Positions 48,900 to 61,119 of a DNA stretch of 64,000 nucleotides are shown in pieces. A program made the translations under genes and the position numbers. The notes under the pieces were generated by a model, which saw nothing but the letters and a program-made list of their open reading frames with translations, searched no databases and was not told the origin of the DNA. Source of the DNA: Calliopsis andreniformis (Eukaryota > Arthropoda > Insecta > Hymenoptera > Andrenidae); assembly GCF_051401765.1 (NCBI RefSeq), contig NW_027480432.1, forward strand, positions 10,806,501-10,870,500. The letters are read 5' to 3'. Within the stretch, counting starts at the first letter, position 1; the number at the start of each line of letters is the position of its first letter.

Positions 48900-49277
48900 T
48901 CAGAGATGAGAAGTACAACGGAAGAGTATAAAGGTAAGCGAAGCCTCTTTATTCAGTAAAGCATGGCTCCTTCCATTCTGACCAATTAAATCGTATTCCT
49001 TCCGCTGTTCCTCATCTCTGCACAGTACATCCATTATACTAGAAATGGAAAGGATTACGAAGAGTACAACGAGTGCACAAGTGCCATATCCCTCAATGTG
49101 ATTAAATGCTGCGGAACAAAGCCAGTTCCGAAAGTCAGCTAAAACTATGTTAACGAGAAGTAACAGATAACTTATCAATTGTGAAACTAAATACCAAGAA
49201 ATCGCTACAATCTGGTTATATCTAGCACTGAAACTAAACAGAGCTAGAAGGAAGTTTCTGAAAGGAATGTAGGCCAT
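48900..49277 (-). CDS. Unrecognised membrane-like ORF
   Basis: A 125-codon frame from ATG 49277 remains open about 19 codons further upstream. It contains two strongly hydrophobic stretches (VAISWYLVSQLISYLLLLVN and CALVVLFVILSISSIM), then a charged segment (CRDEEQRKEYDLIGQNG). The layout resembles a small multi-spanning membrane protein or a fragment of one. I do not recognise the family. Stop-to-stop length is somewhat above chance for this base composition. It could be an exon, a decayed receptor or coincidence. Confidence 0.25.
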   Translation of the reverse strand: MAYIPFRNFLLALFSFSARYNQIVAISWYLVSQLISYLLLLVNIVLADFRNWLCSAAFNHIEGYGTCALVVLFVILSISSIMDVLCRDEEQRKEYDLIGQNGRSHALLNKEASLTFILFRCTSHL

Positions 49278-49489
49278 TTGTTCAAAGTAAAATAGGTCGT
49301 ACTTCTTCTTAGATACATTTTCAGCTTTAAAATATTATTGGCTGAAACGTTCAGATACATGTTAACTTGACTGATGGGCTCCTTTTGTCCCTGTACTTTC
49401 TTGCAAAACTTCTTTTCAGCTTTGCAGAGTACGTTACAGTTTTCAGGTGACTCTGTTTGTATTGTTTTCTGTACGAAATACCGAAATAT

Positions 49490-50194
49490 AAAAGTAGGAA
49501 GAAAGATAGAAAAAGAGGAAAGATATTGGGAAACAGAAAAGAAAAACGGAAGATGGGAAGAAGGGAAAGCAAAAGTTGAGATAAGAGGTCAGGGAGATCT
49601 GAAAAGAAGATGAACAGAAAAAGGAGAGGGAGAGAAAAAGAGAAAGTAAAAATATTGACTGTATGACAGAAATGGAATTATTTAAAAAAATTTGTCAAGA
49701 AATAATGAATTTAAGAGAGGATATAGTGGAGAAAGGCGGAAATGGAAAGAAGTAAAGAAAAGAGAAAGACAGAAGAAAGAAAAGAAGGAACTAGAAACGA
49801 GAATAACGGAACTAGAGAGGAAAGAGGAAAGAAGAAGGAGGAAGAAAAGGAAGTGAAACATAGTGATAAGACGAATAAGGTGAAGAATAAAAGACATAAA
49901 GAAGGAGGTAAAGAGGCTTATAAAAGAAGAGATAAAGATGGAAGCAGAGATAAAAAGAGCTACGACGATAAAAATACAAGGAAAAACGGAAATACCAATG
50001 ACAGAACTAAAGCATTAGGAAGTGAAAAGGAAAATAATGGCGAAAAAGAAATTACTAATGAATCCTTAATCTCATGTGCACACACTAATGCTCGAGTACT
50101 TATTAAAATAAAAGACCCAACTTCTACAGGAAGGAGAATTTGCTCTAGCCGACCAAATCAGCATTCTTTCCATTTACCAACTTCCTATCAGTAA
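49490..50194 (+). pseudogene. Purine-rich Lys/Glu ORF, possible LINE ORF1 relic
   Basis: The plus strand is almost wholly purine from about 49490 to 50040. It reads as Lys/Glu/Arg-rich coiled-coil-like protein in several consecutive frames; the longest (49742-50194) is 150 codons and begins ERSKEKRKTEERKEG. Insect non-LTR retrotransposons often carry such a charged ORF1. No reverse transcriptase or endonuclease motif was found nearby, so a low-complexity purine tract is an equal explanation. Confidence 0.3.
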
Positions 50195-50949
50195 CACACA
50201 GTACATACCTTGTGTTCCACATTATTTATTATTTCTTCGGCCTGGACGTGGGTGGGGAACGGAAGGTCTCAACCTCCGTTAATTAGCGACGTCCTAATTG
50301 ATGTATCCGTTCGAGCGTTTCCAGTTTGAAGAAGTGGCTATGAGGATCAAGCTTGATAAAGGAAGGATCTCGTTGAACCAGTCACGAAGCAAGGAACTAA
50401 ATTCAAGCTGGAGTCTGAACGAAAAGTTATGCGCATCTAGCGAGCAAGATATTGTTTCATTATTGAAGTCGATGTTGCGTATATAAGGGAATAGTATCTT
50501 GTATGTGACTGAAGCACAAAACTATTAAATTCTACTTAGGTCTCATAGGTGCACTTACAGATTACGTTTATATACGTGCACGTACAAGTTAATAACACTT
50601 ACATAAAACATGGGAAAATATGTTACACATGCAATCGTTATCTGATATGAGTCCATGAGTCATTACCAGTGACGAATTTGTAGAGTTTAGTCAACAAGTT
50701 CTTGGCATCAACTTCTATTTTAATGATTATATACATGATTATGATAAATAATGTACATAGTTTATGGGTATATATGTGAGTCCTTTAGTTGACAAGTGGT
50801 ATAAATCCAAAATACGAAAAATGAATTTTTTACAGAAATAATAAGTATTAAGAATGCATGTTCTATTTAACACATCAACTTGTGTATACTTTGTTTAAGG
50901 TTAATAAAAAATGAGAGTCAATTTTACATCAGAAATGGAGTGACTGTAA
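50195..50949. other. Non-coding stretch
   Basis: No gene recognised between the purine-rich region and the DUF7869-like pseudogene; no terminal repeat for the latter was found here. Confidence 0.4.
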
Positions 50950-52013
50950 AAATATCTTGAATATGACCTAAGTCCAATTTCTTGGACTTCCTCCATTATT
51001 CTATGGAACATATGGACTTACTGCACTGATATATTCGAAGATGAACATGAGTTACATTTACGAAAAGCTGAAATAGCACGTAATTCTATGAAAGAGGATG
51101 TAGAAAATGCAAAGCGTTCAAATAATATTTATGTGTGTAGTATCGATTTACAGAAAGCATTACCATTTTCAATATTAACAGTTTCTGATGCGTATTATAA
51201 GAGAAATATGTACTATTATAATCTCAGTATTCACGACTTAAGTGAAAATAAAGGATACTTTTATATTTGGGATGAAACATCCGCATCCACAGAATCGCAA
51301 GAAATAGCACCATGTTTAATTAAATATATCAAATCTGTTGCTGGTGATAAAAAAAAGATTATTATTTATAGAGACTCTTATACTGGACAAAATTATAATA
51401 TAAAAATAGCTTTGTCTCTGTTAAAGTCAGTTGAAAGTGATGATATTGCAGCGAAGGTTGTTAAACAGATGTTTTTAATATCAGGACATTCGTTTTTACC
51501 ACATGATTCATCTTTTGGATGTGTAGAATCTGCAGGACGCCATTAATCTCTTTATGTCCCTGAAGATTGGTACTGCTATATGAAAACTGCTGGACATTCC
51601 AACAAATTTGTGGTTTATGGAATGAAAAGGGACGAATTTTTTTCAATTAAACAGCTAGAACGGTCAATAACAAAGCCTAAGAAAAATACAGTAATGCAAA
51701 CTGTAAATTGGCTCACCATTCAGTGGCTACACTATGAACGTGAAAAATAGTTTGTAATTTTTATAAAACTATCATTTCTGCAGATGTTGAGTTTGCGATA
51801 TTAAATATTCAACATGCTTGGTGTGGCAGGGCATTGCAGTTGAAAAATATACTACAGGAAAATTTATATCCATCCGTGCGTCCTGTCTTTGCGGCCAAAA
51901 AGAAGGACATGTTAGATTTGCTGAAATTTATTCCTCCAATTCATCATGCATTTTTTCAAGCATTGAAGACCAGTACAGCTGAAGAAAGTGGTGAAGAATT
52001 CAGCAACGAATAA
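50950..52013 (+). pseudogene. Broken DUF7869-like (transposon-associated) gene
   Basis: The open frame extends upstream of ATG 51088 to about 50950. It reads HLRKAEIARNSM, then DLQKALPFSILTVSDAYYKR, a YYYNLSIHDLSE block, WDETSASTESQEIAPCL, RDSYTGQNYNIKIALSLL and ISGHSFLPHDSSFG. This series, with DLQK-LP, YYKR, the acidic S/G-Q-N segment and GHS-LP-D--FG, is typical of a multicopy insect protein group (DUF7869-type, recalled) that behaves like a mobile-element gene with an RNase-H-like fold. An in-frame TAA at 51544 interrupts SLYVPEDWY. A TAG at 51748 and a frameshift follow, after which another frame gives KKKDMLDLLKFIPPIHHAFF and ends at TAA 52011. The lesions make it a pseudogene, though most of its C-terminal two-thirds is still readable. 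Confidence 0.75.
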
Positions 52014-52781
52014 GTTTCTCTAATATATAGTATATAGTAAACTTGTAATGTATTAAAAATGACATTTGTGTAACTTATGATTATTAATACATTAATAGTC
52101 ATATGGCGCAAGTCACTTTCTCACAAAGAAGTGGTATAATAATTCAGTGCCATAATGGCACTTCATTATTCGTTACCTTACTGGTTGTTTACTATTTAAA
52201 AAAATATGAATTTTATTTGAGGTTATAATGACGTAATTACTATTCTTTCGCTTTATCTTGTTACAATAAAGTTACATTTTGTATTGAATTTTTTGTACGA
52301 TATTACACGAAAGTCCAATTTTTACAATATTAAGAAAATGAACCTAATTCACTTATCAACTAAGGGGCTCATATATACATACATGTTTATGTGTAGGTAC
52401 ACCGTGCGAAGAAAGAACATTATTTATCATAATCATTGAAGTTATTTCCATATCAGATAAAAGACGAGCAAGGAAATGATGGTGTGAGAAAGTGAGGGTG
52501 ATTTAGTAGACTTGGGGTAAGAAAGAGTCATAAAAATAAAATATGATGGATATAAACTAGTTTTCATTCAATTATGTGTATCCAATGATCCTCCTGTTAG
52601 TGATATATTTAAGCTAAATAAATTGTATGGGTTGAGTCTATATTTTAGAACTATACATATATCTATCTTCTTAAGTAGATGTTGAAATAATTGTAACCAT
52701 TCTTCTTTTTACTATACAATTTCATATAGCCATCGAATGAAAGAATTTACAAATTTGTTATGTTTGAACTATAAGTTGATA

Positions 52782-53152
52782 CAAATTTTGACTTGTGTGT
52801 ATATAAACGAAAATCAAGAGCAACAGAATTGCGTTTGAACCTTCATTTATAAATTATAAGCGTTTTAAAAATGTAGTGACTGTTATAAACAGTTGCGTAG
52901 GAGGCACTCATCTCACACAATTATGGTGGGATTCCACGACTACTCTCGGTCTGGGCTATGGCTATGGTAATCACTGTTCTCCATGACCTGACCCCTGTTA
53001 CGAGCTTCACGCTGACAATGGTGTCATTCAGTTTACCGAGTTGTACTTGAATTTTAGCAATTTTTAAACACTTATAATTAACAAACGAAGAATTCATCGC
53101 AATTTCATTATTTTTCATTTTAATGTCTAGAATTGCGCCTCAAATTTTCTCT
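52782..53152 (+). mobile_element. Long-arm foldback MITE, copy 4
   Basis: The left arm (AACGAAAATCAAGAGCAACA, then TAAATTATAAGCGTTT) and the right arm inverted (AATGAAAAATAATGAAATTG, then GTTAATTATAAGTGTTT) pair over roughly 90 bp. The outer block TCTAGACATTAAAATGAAAA is present on the right. The centre, with GTAGGAGGCACTCATCTCAC, aligns with copies 1-3 in the same orientation as copies 1 and 3. Confidence 0.6.
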
Positions 53153-56100
53153 CGTTCGTAATCGAATAAATGTATATCCACAGCTTAATGTCAATATGTT
53201 CTTTAGATATAAACTATTTCATGTCTAAAACAATAATCTAAAACACCAACCAATAGTTAGCGGTTTGTCGTTTCGTGTCATTAATACCTTACCAACAAAT
53301 AATGGCCTTATGAAAATTCAATGATCAGAGATTTGAACTTTGACATGTGTTGGATGTAACGTCACAAAAGTTTAAATCTTTAATTTCTGAATTTTGGCGA
53401 AACAGCCATCTTTTACTTAGTTAATAACACGAAACAACAAATCGTTTCGTTCGATAGTTAGTTTTTGGCATACTAGGTTAATATTTATAAGTAGTTTTTA
53501 ATTGGAATCTTAGGTCACTTCCAGGAAATAGAAATATTTTATATCTGAGAAAGCAAGTGTTATACGAATATGTATTTGTACATGCACTTGTTTCATTATT
53601 TTAATATCTATTACTAATCTTTCTGAAAGTCCCTCAGTTTTTGTAACATCGAATGCATTAGTTACTTCTCGTTTATGATTGTATATGTATCTATATTGTA
53701 CTACTAAAAGAAGTATTGTTAAGTATTTGTAAATCAGCTTTTATCAATTATCTATAATTCCTTATAATTATAATAATAGGCCTGTAATTGTTTTAACTGG
53801 TTATATCTTATCATTATCTCCAATTGCATTGCTTATTTATTTTAAGTGCTCGTAATTCGCAGACTAATTCTTTACCGAGATTAATCAATTGTAATCTGTT
53901 AATTGATTCCATTTTCATTGCATTACTTAAAAGTCTTCTCTGCAGTTAATATTTCAGTTAATGTTAGAAATTAGTACTTTCTACCATTAACTTTAATTTA
54001 TTGGAAACATACAGTATCAGTAATATAAGATCATTTGTACACTCAAATATAAGATATAGAATATGAGACATTTACGTACTCAAATATAAACATATTTTAG
54101 CTTGAAAAAAATCAATAATGTCAATTTGGTAAAAAAGTACCATATTTCCAAAGTCGTCAAATTTGATATATTTGCAACGATTAACTTTGGACATGAGTAA
54201 TTTTTATCTAAAACAGTGTCACTTCTAAACTATATCTACTTACTCGTTCATATTACATGCTTTAATATTTTAATTAGACGTATGAATTTAATTATTATTA
54301 TTATTTTAATAACAAGGAATGCACATAGAGGACACTCAATGAAAGACATTTCAAAGTCAAAAACAATCAGCTAACTTATAAAAGAGAAAAACTTATTCAT
54401 TGCTAAATGGTTAAATAATTATTTCGTACCATGAAGTATTCCTACTTGATTTTCTGAGAAATTTATTTTTCCTTATGCTTTTCTTATGAAACATTCCACA
54501 TTCAATATTGAATCACACCGTGTTGATAGGTAATTTAATCAATTTCTCTGTATCATTTCCGTGTACCATCATGAAGTGGGTAAAATAATAAAAAACTGCA
54601 TCATTTAGATTATTTTCAGTGTAAAGTTTCGTAGAAAGGCATTAATCGCGTCACTAACTATGAACGTTAAGCCGCTTTGCCTTAACTTTGTTTAATCCCT
54701 CATTTTGTTGCTGCAAGTAATCTTCAGTCACGAGAGTCATATCTCTGGCTGTCGCGTGTTGTGTGGCTGCCAACATTGAATTATGTGAACATAATTTACT
54801 TCGGTAGATTCGATATTTCATTTATCTTTATCTTGTAGTCTTACTCAATGACTTAAATTTAACTTCTGAGAGACATTTAAAATGAAAGTAAACCGATTTT
54901 AATAAATCACATAACAGTAACAAAGGTGGAATACATTATGTACCATACAATTTATAATTATTGTAAATTATTTTTACGCTCATCTGTTGCGAGAAATAAA
55001 TTTCCTCGCAATGATATAGTAGATATAAATACATTAACAAAAGTGCAGAATAAGTACTGAACCTAAAATATACTTAAACTTTGAAATTTCATAAAATAAT
55101 AAATGATTTCAATTTGACTAAACATTGATTGTTTAACATTTTCGTATAACATGCTCAAAACATTAATTTTTGTTTTTTCCATAAATCAAAGACATATTTT
55201 AAAAACTGCTCCTACAAGTTTAGAAGTGAATATATATTTTTTTAGAGTTGGATATATACATATTCAGTTATAAATTTGCCACATTTATTTTGTATATGAT
55301 ATTAATTCTTTTTAAATATGAGTTAACGTTACTCGTAAAAGAACTTTTTATTTATGCCATATTATTCCTCTTTAACAGCCACGCAACTTTGTGACATACT
55401 ATTTTGGTCTATCTACGTTGTTTTCCAGTTTTCCAGTTATTTGTCAAAATAGGTTTTATACCTTCAATTTTGAAGAATAGTTTCACTTCTTAAATTTAAG
55501 TTACCACAGCTAAAAGAAATTACGTGTTTTTATTTTTCCCTCCTGTATACACCTGCGAAGTTTTGTCTCGAAAAGAGACAGTTCGCGTTTGTTCCTTGCA
55601 AGAAGTCAGCAGAGTTCGACCAGAGTGGCATCAGTGAATTCCAAAAACATAAATTAAATTTTTAAGTTACAATAGTGAACATAATTTATGAGTACAACAC
55701 AAACAAAGCGTTTATAAAGATGCACGAAATAAAGAGTCTTTGCTGTTAAAGCTTTACGTTGAAATACCATCCTAGATACTAGTTATAACTCGCGTGAGTT
55801 GCAAAAACGCGATCTGACTTACAAAAGCACGAATACCAACTTAGCCCTAAGATTGTGAGAAAAGAATGCATAGGTTAATTACGAGATCGTTGCTAAGAGA
55901 ATTTCTTAGCGAGTACCTGGCCGATTAGAGAGCTTCAACTGTCGGTCGTGAGGTAACGGTCGTGAAATGCGCGGCTTTGGAAGAGAAATCTTCCTTTCGT
56001 TCTTTCTCTTCAGTCATGCCAGATAAATCTCGAAATTGCGTATTCGTGAAACTTTGCCGCAATGAAATTTATCTTTCAAACAAGATGTTTATGGCCAATT

Positions 56101-56470
56101 GTCATTAGTTTGTCATTGTCAAGCATAACAATAGTTGCAGGGTTTTAAGAGTGTTGTATCCAATTCTACGATCTCGAATTTAAGAAAGAAACAGGGAGTC
56201 TTTTGAACTGTAATGGCATTTAATATCTTGACACTACATTGAAGTATATAATAACATTGATACTTTTCGTGTTTATATTAGATTTCCATAAATATGTACT
56301 ATTTTGCCACTCCTCTTCGTAAATAAGATTTTTATTTATACTCTTTCAGTTATTAATATTGACATCTCGAAACCATTCTTTGAATAACCAGAACCTACTC
56401 TTAAAAAATGAAATTGTACTATAGTTATGCTTCATAGTGTGTACACAATAAGGACACTCTGCAACTGAAC
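53153..56470. other. AT-rich non-coding stretch
   Basis: No gene recognised. A short ATT microsatellite lies near 54290-54306. A region of more balanced composition around 55555-56000 includes GTCTCGAAAAGAGAC, a small perfect inverted repeat, and could be regulatory, but nothing decides this. Confidence 0.4.
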
Positions 56471-56725
56471 ATGTCTGTAGTCAGATAGCAAAATCTGATA
56501 TGTCAAAAATTTTTAATTTTTCAGTACAGCTGTTTAACGTTGGATGAAGCAATAGGTAGACTCACATGTTATGAACGATTGCTATCTTGTTTTTTTCTTA
56601 AACTACACGGTGTACACATATTACCTTTTGTAAATTGATAGATCTCATCTAAGTACGCATGGAAAAGTACACATTTCAATTTTGAAAAAAGTAACGTATC
56701 AGGTTTTGCCATCTGACTACAGATA
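56471..56725. repeat. Foldback repeat
   Basis: CTGTAGTCAGATAGCAAAAT in the left arm (56471-56522) recurs inverted as CTGTAGTCAGATGGCAAAAC in the right arm (56675-56725), 28 of 32 positions identical in the core. The arms are about 150 bp apart. The 110-codon minus-strand frame 56676-57008 begins in the right arm's flank and has no known motif. Confidence 0.55.
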
Positions 56726-57263
56726 TTATTGTTACTTCCTCATGCTGATTCATTCTCTTTCTATTGAGGCATAACGACTCACACCCACTGCATTCCTGAA
56801 ACTGCTCGAAAATAGAGCGGCCCCTTACGACCATTTTGTTTCGTCGTAAAATTATAAACTTTTGAAAAGCCCAATATTCTGACGACCATTCTAGAATATA
56901 CCTTCCTACTGACAGATAACTGCCGCTTACTCTTGGATCCATAAAACAATAAAGCGTATAGCCAGGGCGCTTGTACCCAATGGGGTCAAGTTGAATTTTG
57001 ACCCACATGCAAAGGTCATTTTACGCATGTTTATTTTAAGTCGAGATTTTTTTTACCATGCCAATTTTTCCATTACTTTTACTTAAATTTTGCGACACAG
57101 AATGGCTCAGTTGACGAACCTAGAGAATGGCTGAAAAGCACAGTTCATGAAGGAGCTTCATATTGTGCAGAGAAGATGGAAAATTCAAGAATAGTCTTCC
57201 TACCTATCAATTCGCTGACGCTAGTCACACAAAATTAATTTAGAGTATGTGTTCGGAAACTGC

Positions 57264-57718
57264 AAAGGTAAATGTTCCAGTAGCCAACCATGTTTCAGTA
57301 TCTCAACATTAATGCCAATTTTATTCAATTTTAACACTAAAATCACTCCACAAAATCTCAACTTGAAAATTTTGTTTTTTTTCTGTAATCAGGAATCCGA
57401 ACGTGCCACTGTGTTTTGATAATATGTGCAAAGAAGGATAGATAAAAAATGTTTCGAAAATAAGAAATACTATTTTAAATATTAAGATTTTTTGGGGACT
57501 CTTGCAACCCCATTGATACTTACGCTGAAAAATAAAAAGGTATTCTAGGGTTCAGATTAAATTCTAATGTATCTAGAAATGAAAAATAAAAAGTAGTATA
57601 ATAAAATAGTATACTCAACTACTGGGATGCAATTCAAGTGGCAAGACATGCATTTTTCGATTGTCCACTGCTGAGCATTTGACATTTTAAGTGTTTAGGT
57701 ATTGGGACATTTACCTTA
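57264..57718 (-). mobile_element. GGTAAATGTCCCA-family MITE, copy 4, enlarged
   Basis: The left end AAAGGTAAATGTTCCAGTAG and the right end, inverted, AAGGTAAATGTCCCAATACC are the family termini. The order of internal blocks is reversed relative to copies 1-3 (for example AAAATAGTATACTCAACTAC near the right), so the copy lies on the minus strand. At 455 bp it is about twice the usual length. The extra 200 bp near 57340-57560 is probably an insertion. Confidence 0.6.
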
Positions 57719-58764
57719 GGACTTAACATATTTGCTAGGGGGGCTCGAAAGAGATAATCCGCAAGGTGGGAGTTATAGATTCTTTAATTTTTGGCAGAAA
57801 ACATTTGTGACTAGCAGTTCGTAATTTGTAGCGACACGTAGCCTATTTTCCATATTTTGACGAATTATTTTCTTCTGCTCAATTGATGCGTTTCACCTAT
57901 TTCCTGTCCCTGTGTGTCATTTAAAGCTATCCTGTTTAAAGGGGTCAAAACAATATTGGAGTTATAGTGATTGAACAGAGTGTCATAATATATTATTGTT
58001 ATTGAGGATTGTGGAAGGCACGCGATGCACCGAACCAATGGCAGACAATTCGAAGCATACGTGTATATGTGAACGTGTATAATACCATCCTTCTAAGTGC
58101 ATGCATTTAATTATAGCTCGAGATTTTCAAAATATGAAGTAACTTTTTATGAAAATTGAATCTAGTTCTTAGGGTGAAATTTAGAGAAAAGTTTACATAT
58201 TTATTTCTTTAAATGGAGTTATATTTCTTTTATAGAGTAACTCCCCTTACCTGTTTTATTATGCATTTCAAAATGCAATTAACAGGATACGCAATTATAA
58301 ACATACATATGAATTAATAACTTTTTAAATGTTGAATAAATAGTTACAACAGATATAAAAATCTACAAATGTATGAACGCAAATGGACAATTTTCCTTAC
58401 TATCGTATAAATGTTACAAATACAGTTATTTGAATTCAAAGTTAATGATTACAGATACAGTTTAAGCACATTTTAGTCATGTCTTCAAACGCATAATAAT
58501 TTGAAGATAATAAAATGGTAAGGATCTCTAACTAAAGGATCATTTACTTATAGCAGTCCTATCAGGAGAAGAATTCGGATTACCAAGTTTCAATGGAGAA
58601 ACACTAGAAAACTACTATACAAACATAAAAAATCAATGGACATATGTTTGCCAATGTTCATATCCTTGACAAAGTTTCTACCCCAAATTTCTATTTGTGT
58701 TCGCCTTAATAGGTACCCGAGGTCAGGCGACCAGTATTCGTGAATGCACTGATTTGTATACATA

Positions 58765-59600
58765 GAGGGTGTCTCAGAGCCAGTGGTACAAACAAGGGAG
58801 GGGGGATGATTCTACATGAAAAAACAAGACGAAAATGCAGAATAAAAGTTTTTGATATCATGCTTCATTTTTGAGAAAATTAACTTCGATTTTTAACCGA
58901 GTATATGAGGAAAAAAGGAGCATAGAGATCTTCCAAAAGTCTCCTAAGTAGACTTAAGCAGGGCAGACTTTTGTAAGATCTGTTATAGCCCTTTGTGAAA
59001 TTAACGAAGATAGCTTGGCTACAGTAAAAGGAGCATTGTTAAATCTACAAATTCGTCTCCTACTGATACTGTTAAACTTAGGTCTCTTAGAATACTTTTG
59101 TAAATTCTATAAGAGACTTCAATAAGTTCAGCTTAACCTTTTTTTCTGTGCAAGTGTACTGAAGTACAGGTTTAGACATTTGAGGAGTAAACGGAAAGCG
59201 AAATGCTTCTAGCTTACCATAGGTAGAGATAGTGATCAGACCCAGGGTCAGTGTTCCTCAGAAGTTGTCAGTGAAATGGCATAGGGGCAAGAGGGAAGCT
59301 CGGTTTGCTGCAAATTGTAGTAATAGGTGTGACCAATTCGGCCAATAAGGGAAATACGTATATGCCATCTTTATATGGTTTTTTGCGGGGTCAATCGAAT
59401 CTAACGACAAGTTCTGAGTTCTCAACAGTAAGCTTCTAGTACCTAAAACTGCAGTTCTATATGCTTGTACCTGATCATAATGTAAGTTTTTTCTCGAAAA
59501 CGATGCTCGATATTCAAAAAACTTATTCTATATTTTCAACTTATTTTTTTCATGTGGATCTACTGGCTTTCCCATCGTACTATTAGTTCTGGAACATCCT
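58765..59600. mobile_element. MITE with GTGTCCCAGAACTGGTGGTA-type ends, copy 2 (expanded)
   Basis: The left end GAGGGTGTCTCAGAGCCAGT after TA and the right end inverted CAGGATGTTCCAGAACTAAT before TA belong to the family at 32772-33115. Both arms continue through an ACATGAAAAAA(C/A)AAG block. Inside lie a hairpin (GTCTCTTAGAAT near 59081 with ATTCTATAAGAGAC) and the diverged repeat shared with 15985-16195, so this copy has taken in other sequence. Confidence 0.55.
59222..59425 (+). repeat. Diverged dispersed repeat, partner of 15985-16195
   Basis: AATTGTAGTAATAGGTGTGA and CAATTCGGCCAATAAGGGAA, and the following TATGCCATCTTTATATGG, parallel the 16.1-kb copy in the same orientation. This copy is embedded in the 58765-59600 element. 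Confidence 0.4.
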
Positions 59601-60948
59601 GTATGCTAGATATATGCGGTTTTTGAGTGCAAAAAGTCTCTATGACTATTTAAACTGCACCATTCTTGAGAGTAATATTCAACATCGGGATGGAATTATT
59701 GGTATTAATGTTTTCTGTTTCACATACATGTTTGTTATGCTATTCGTTGGTAGCTTCGTGCCATTTCGTGCGAAGTAACATTGCACATGGTTTATATGTA
59801 GTATTTTTGTGACTCGTAATGCATGAGTTATAGTTATACTAGTGCGTAATAAGGGCACAATATTTGTCGCGTATTGCATTCTATTGTACAGATTTTCTCG
59901 TCGACTAGTCAGAGGGTCATACATGTAGGTAAGAGTGCAAGTCCTGAGTGCAGGTTCTGAAAGACTGCACTTCAGATGTTGAGGCTACGTGTTTAGTAGA
60001 AAGCAGTTTCTGTGAACATTTCCAGAAACTTTCCCATTCCTGTTTCACGCAAAGATTTTGAAGCATAATAATGTCATCGCCTACCCCTTGTAACTCCACC
60101 AATAGTCGATTTTTAACCTATCCTCTTTCACACTGAATTAACCAATAGAATGTAGTCATACTCCACTTTTGCACATCTTCTTGCGCAACTGTCAGACTTC
60201 GTTCAACTTTTGAACCAAACACTTGTGATATCCATAGAGATGTTTGTATCGCTAATAAAATAAATACAGTTTTCTAAACAACCTCTTATATAATATTAAT
60301 TCGGCGTACAACGACATGCTTGGGCGTAAGCAACAGTATTTTAGTGTAAATGCAGAGGAACATATTACTAAAAAATGTTTAATAATATGATAGTACAAAG
60401 CCAAAGGTAAAGCAAAAGAGACAGTAAACAATTGAGATGCGTACTAATTTTAGATGAAATGAGTATTAAAAATGGGTATCAAAAGGGACGCGATGGAAGT
60501 ACACGTTGTCACGTGAATATTGATATTAGTTATGGTAATGATAGTAAAGATTTGCATTAGGCAAAACTGGAAATTACCACTAGCATATTTTTTTTATTAA
60601 TTAGCTATCTAGCCAAGAAAAGACGAATATAATAAGAGAGGAACGTACAAAATTAAGTAAGACTGGAATATTATATTTATTTTATTAATAACAATTAACC
60701 TGCTATCAATTTATACTTGGTTGAACTCTTTGATGTTGACATAAAGTTTGTCTTTATTCTTAAATGTTTCTGTGTAAACTAGTTTGTAAATAATTCGTAT
60801 GTAGCTCTGTACAGGGGAAGATATAGAAAAATTAGTTAAAAAAAATTATTTATTATAACGATTAACTACGTATTTTCGATACTGTGTTGATAAATTACTA
60901 TTCACTTTATTTCACCTCCTAAACTTTTTACTGTAAGAAGACAATTTA
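59601..60948. other. Non-coding stretch
   Basis: No gene called. Minus-strand frames at 59679-59924 and 59917-60102 faintly recall the C-terminal region of Tc1-like transposases but not enough to annotate. Confidence 0.35.
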
Positions 60949-61119
60949 TTGGGTCATCCCAGAAATAATGTTCCCACAAATTATGTTATTTATAAAGAAA
61001 TTAATGTATACGTGTATTTTTAGTCACAGCTTCGTCGAATTTTACATTCTTTCTTCTTCAATGGATTCTTAATTTTTTGAAACAAAACAGGACGTTGCAT
61101 TACTAATGGAATGACCTAA
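60949..61119. mobile_element. 171-bp mariner-like MITE with TA duplication
   Basis: TA is followed by TTGGGTCATCCCAGAAATAA at the left. At the right the opposite strand reads TA then TTAGGTCATTCCATTAGTAA. TTAGGTC ends and TA target sites are characteristic of mariner elements. The interior is an internally deleted remainder with no frame. Confidence 0.7.

Noticed and set aside
56676..57008. 110-codon minus-strand ORF
   Set aside because: It has no recognisable domain and overlaps a foldback repeat arm.
59679..60102. Minus-strand frames recalling the C-terminus of Tc1-like transposases
   Set aside because: The resemblance (a REN-L-NR---A start and later H residues) is too weak and no catalytic block is nearby.
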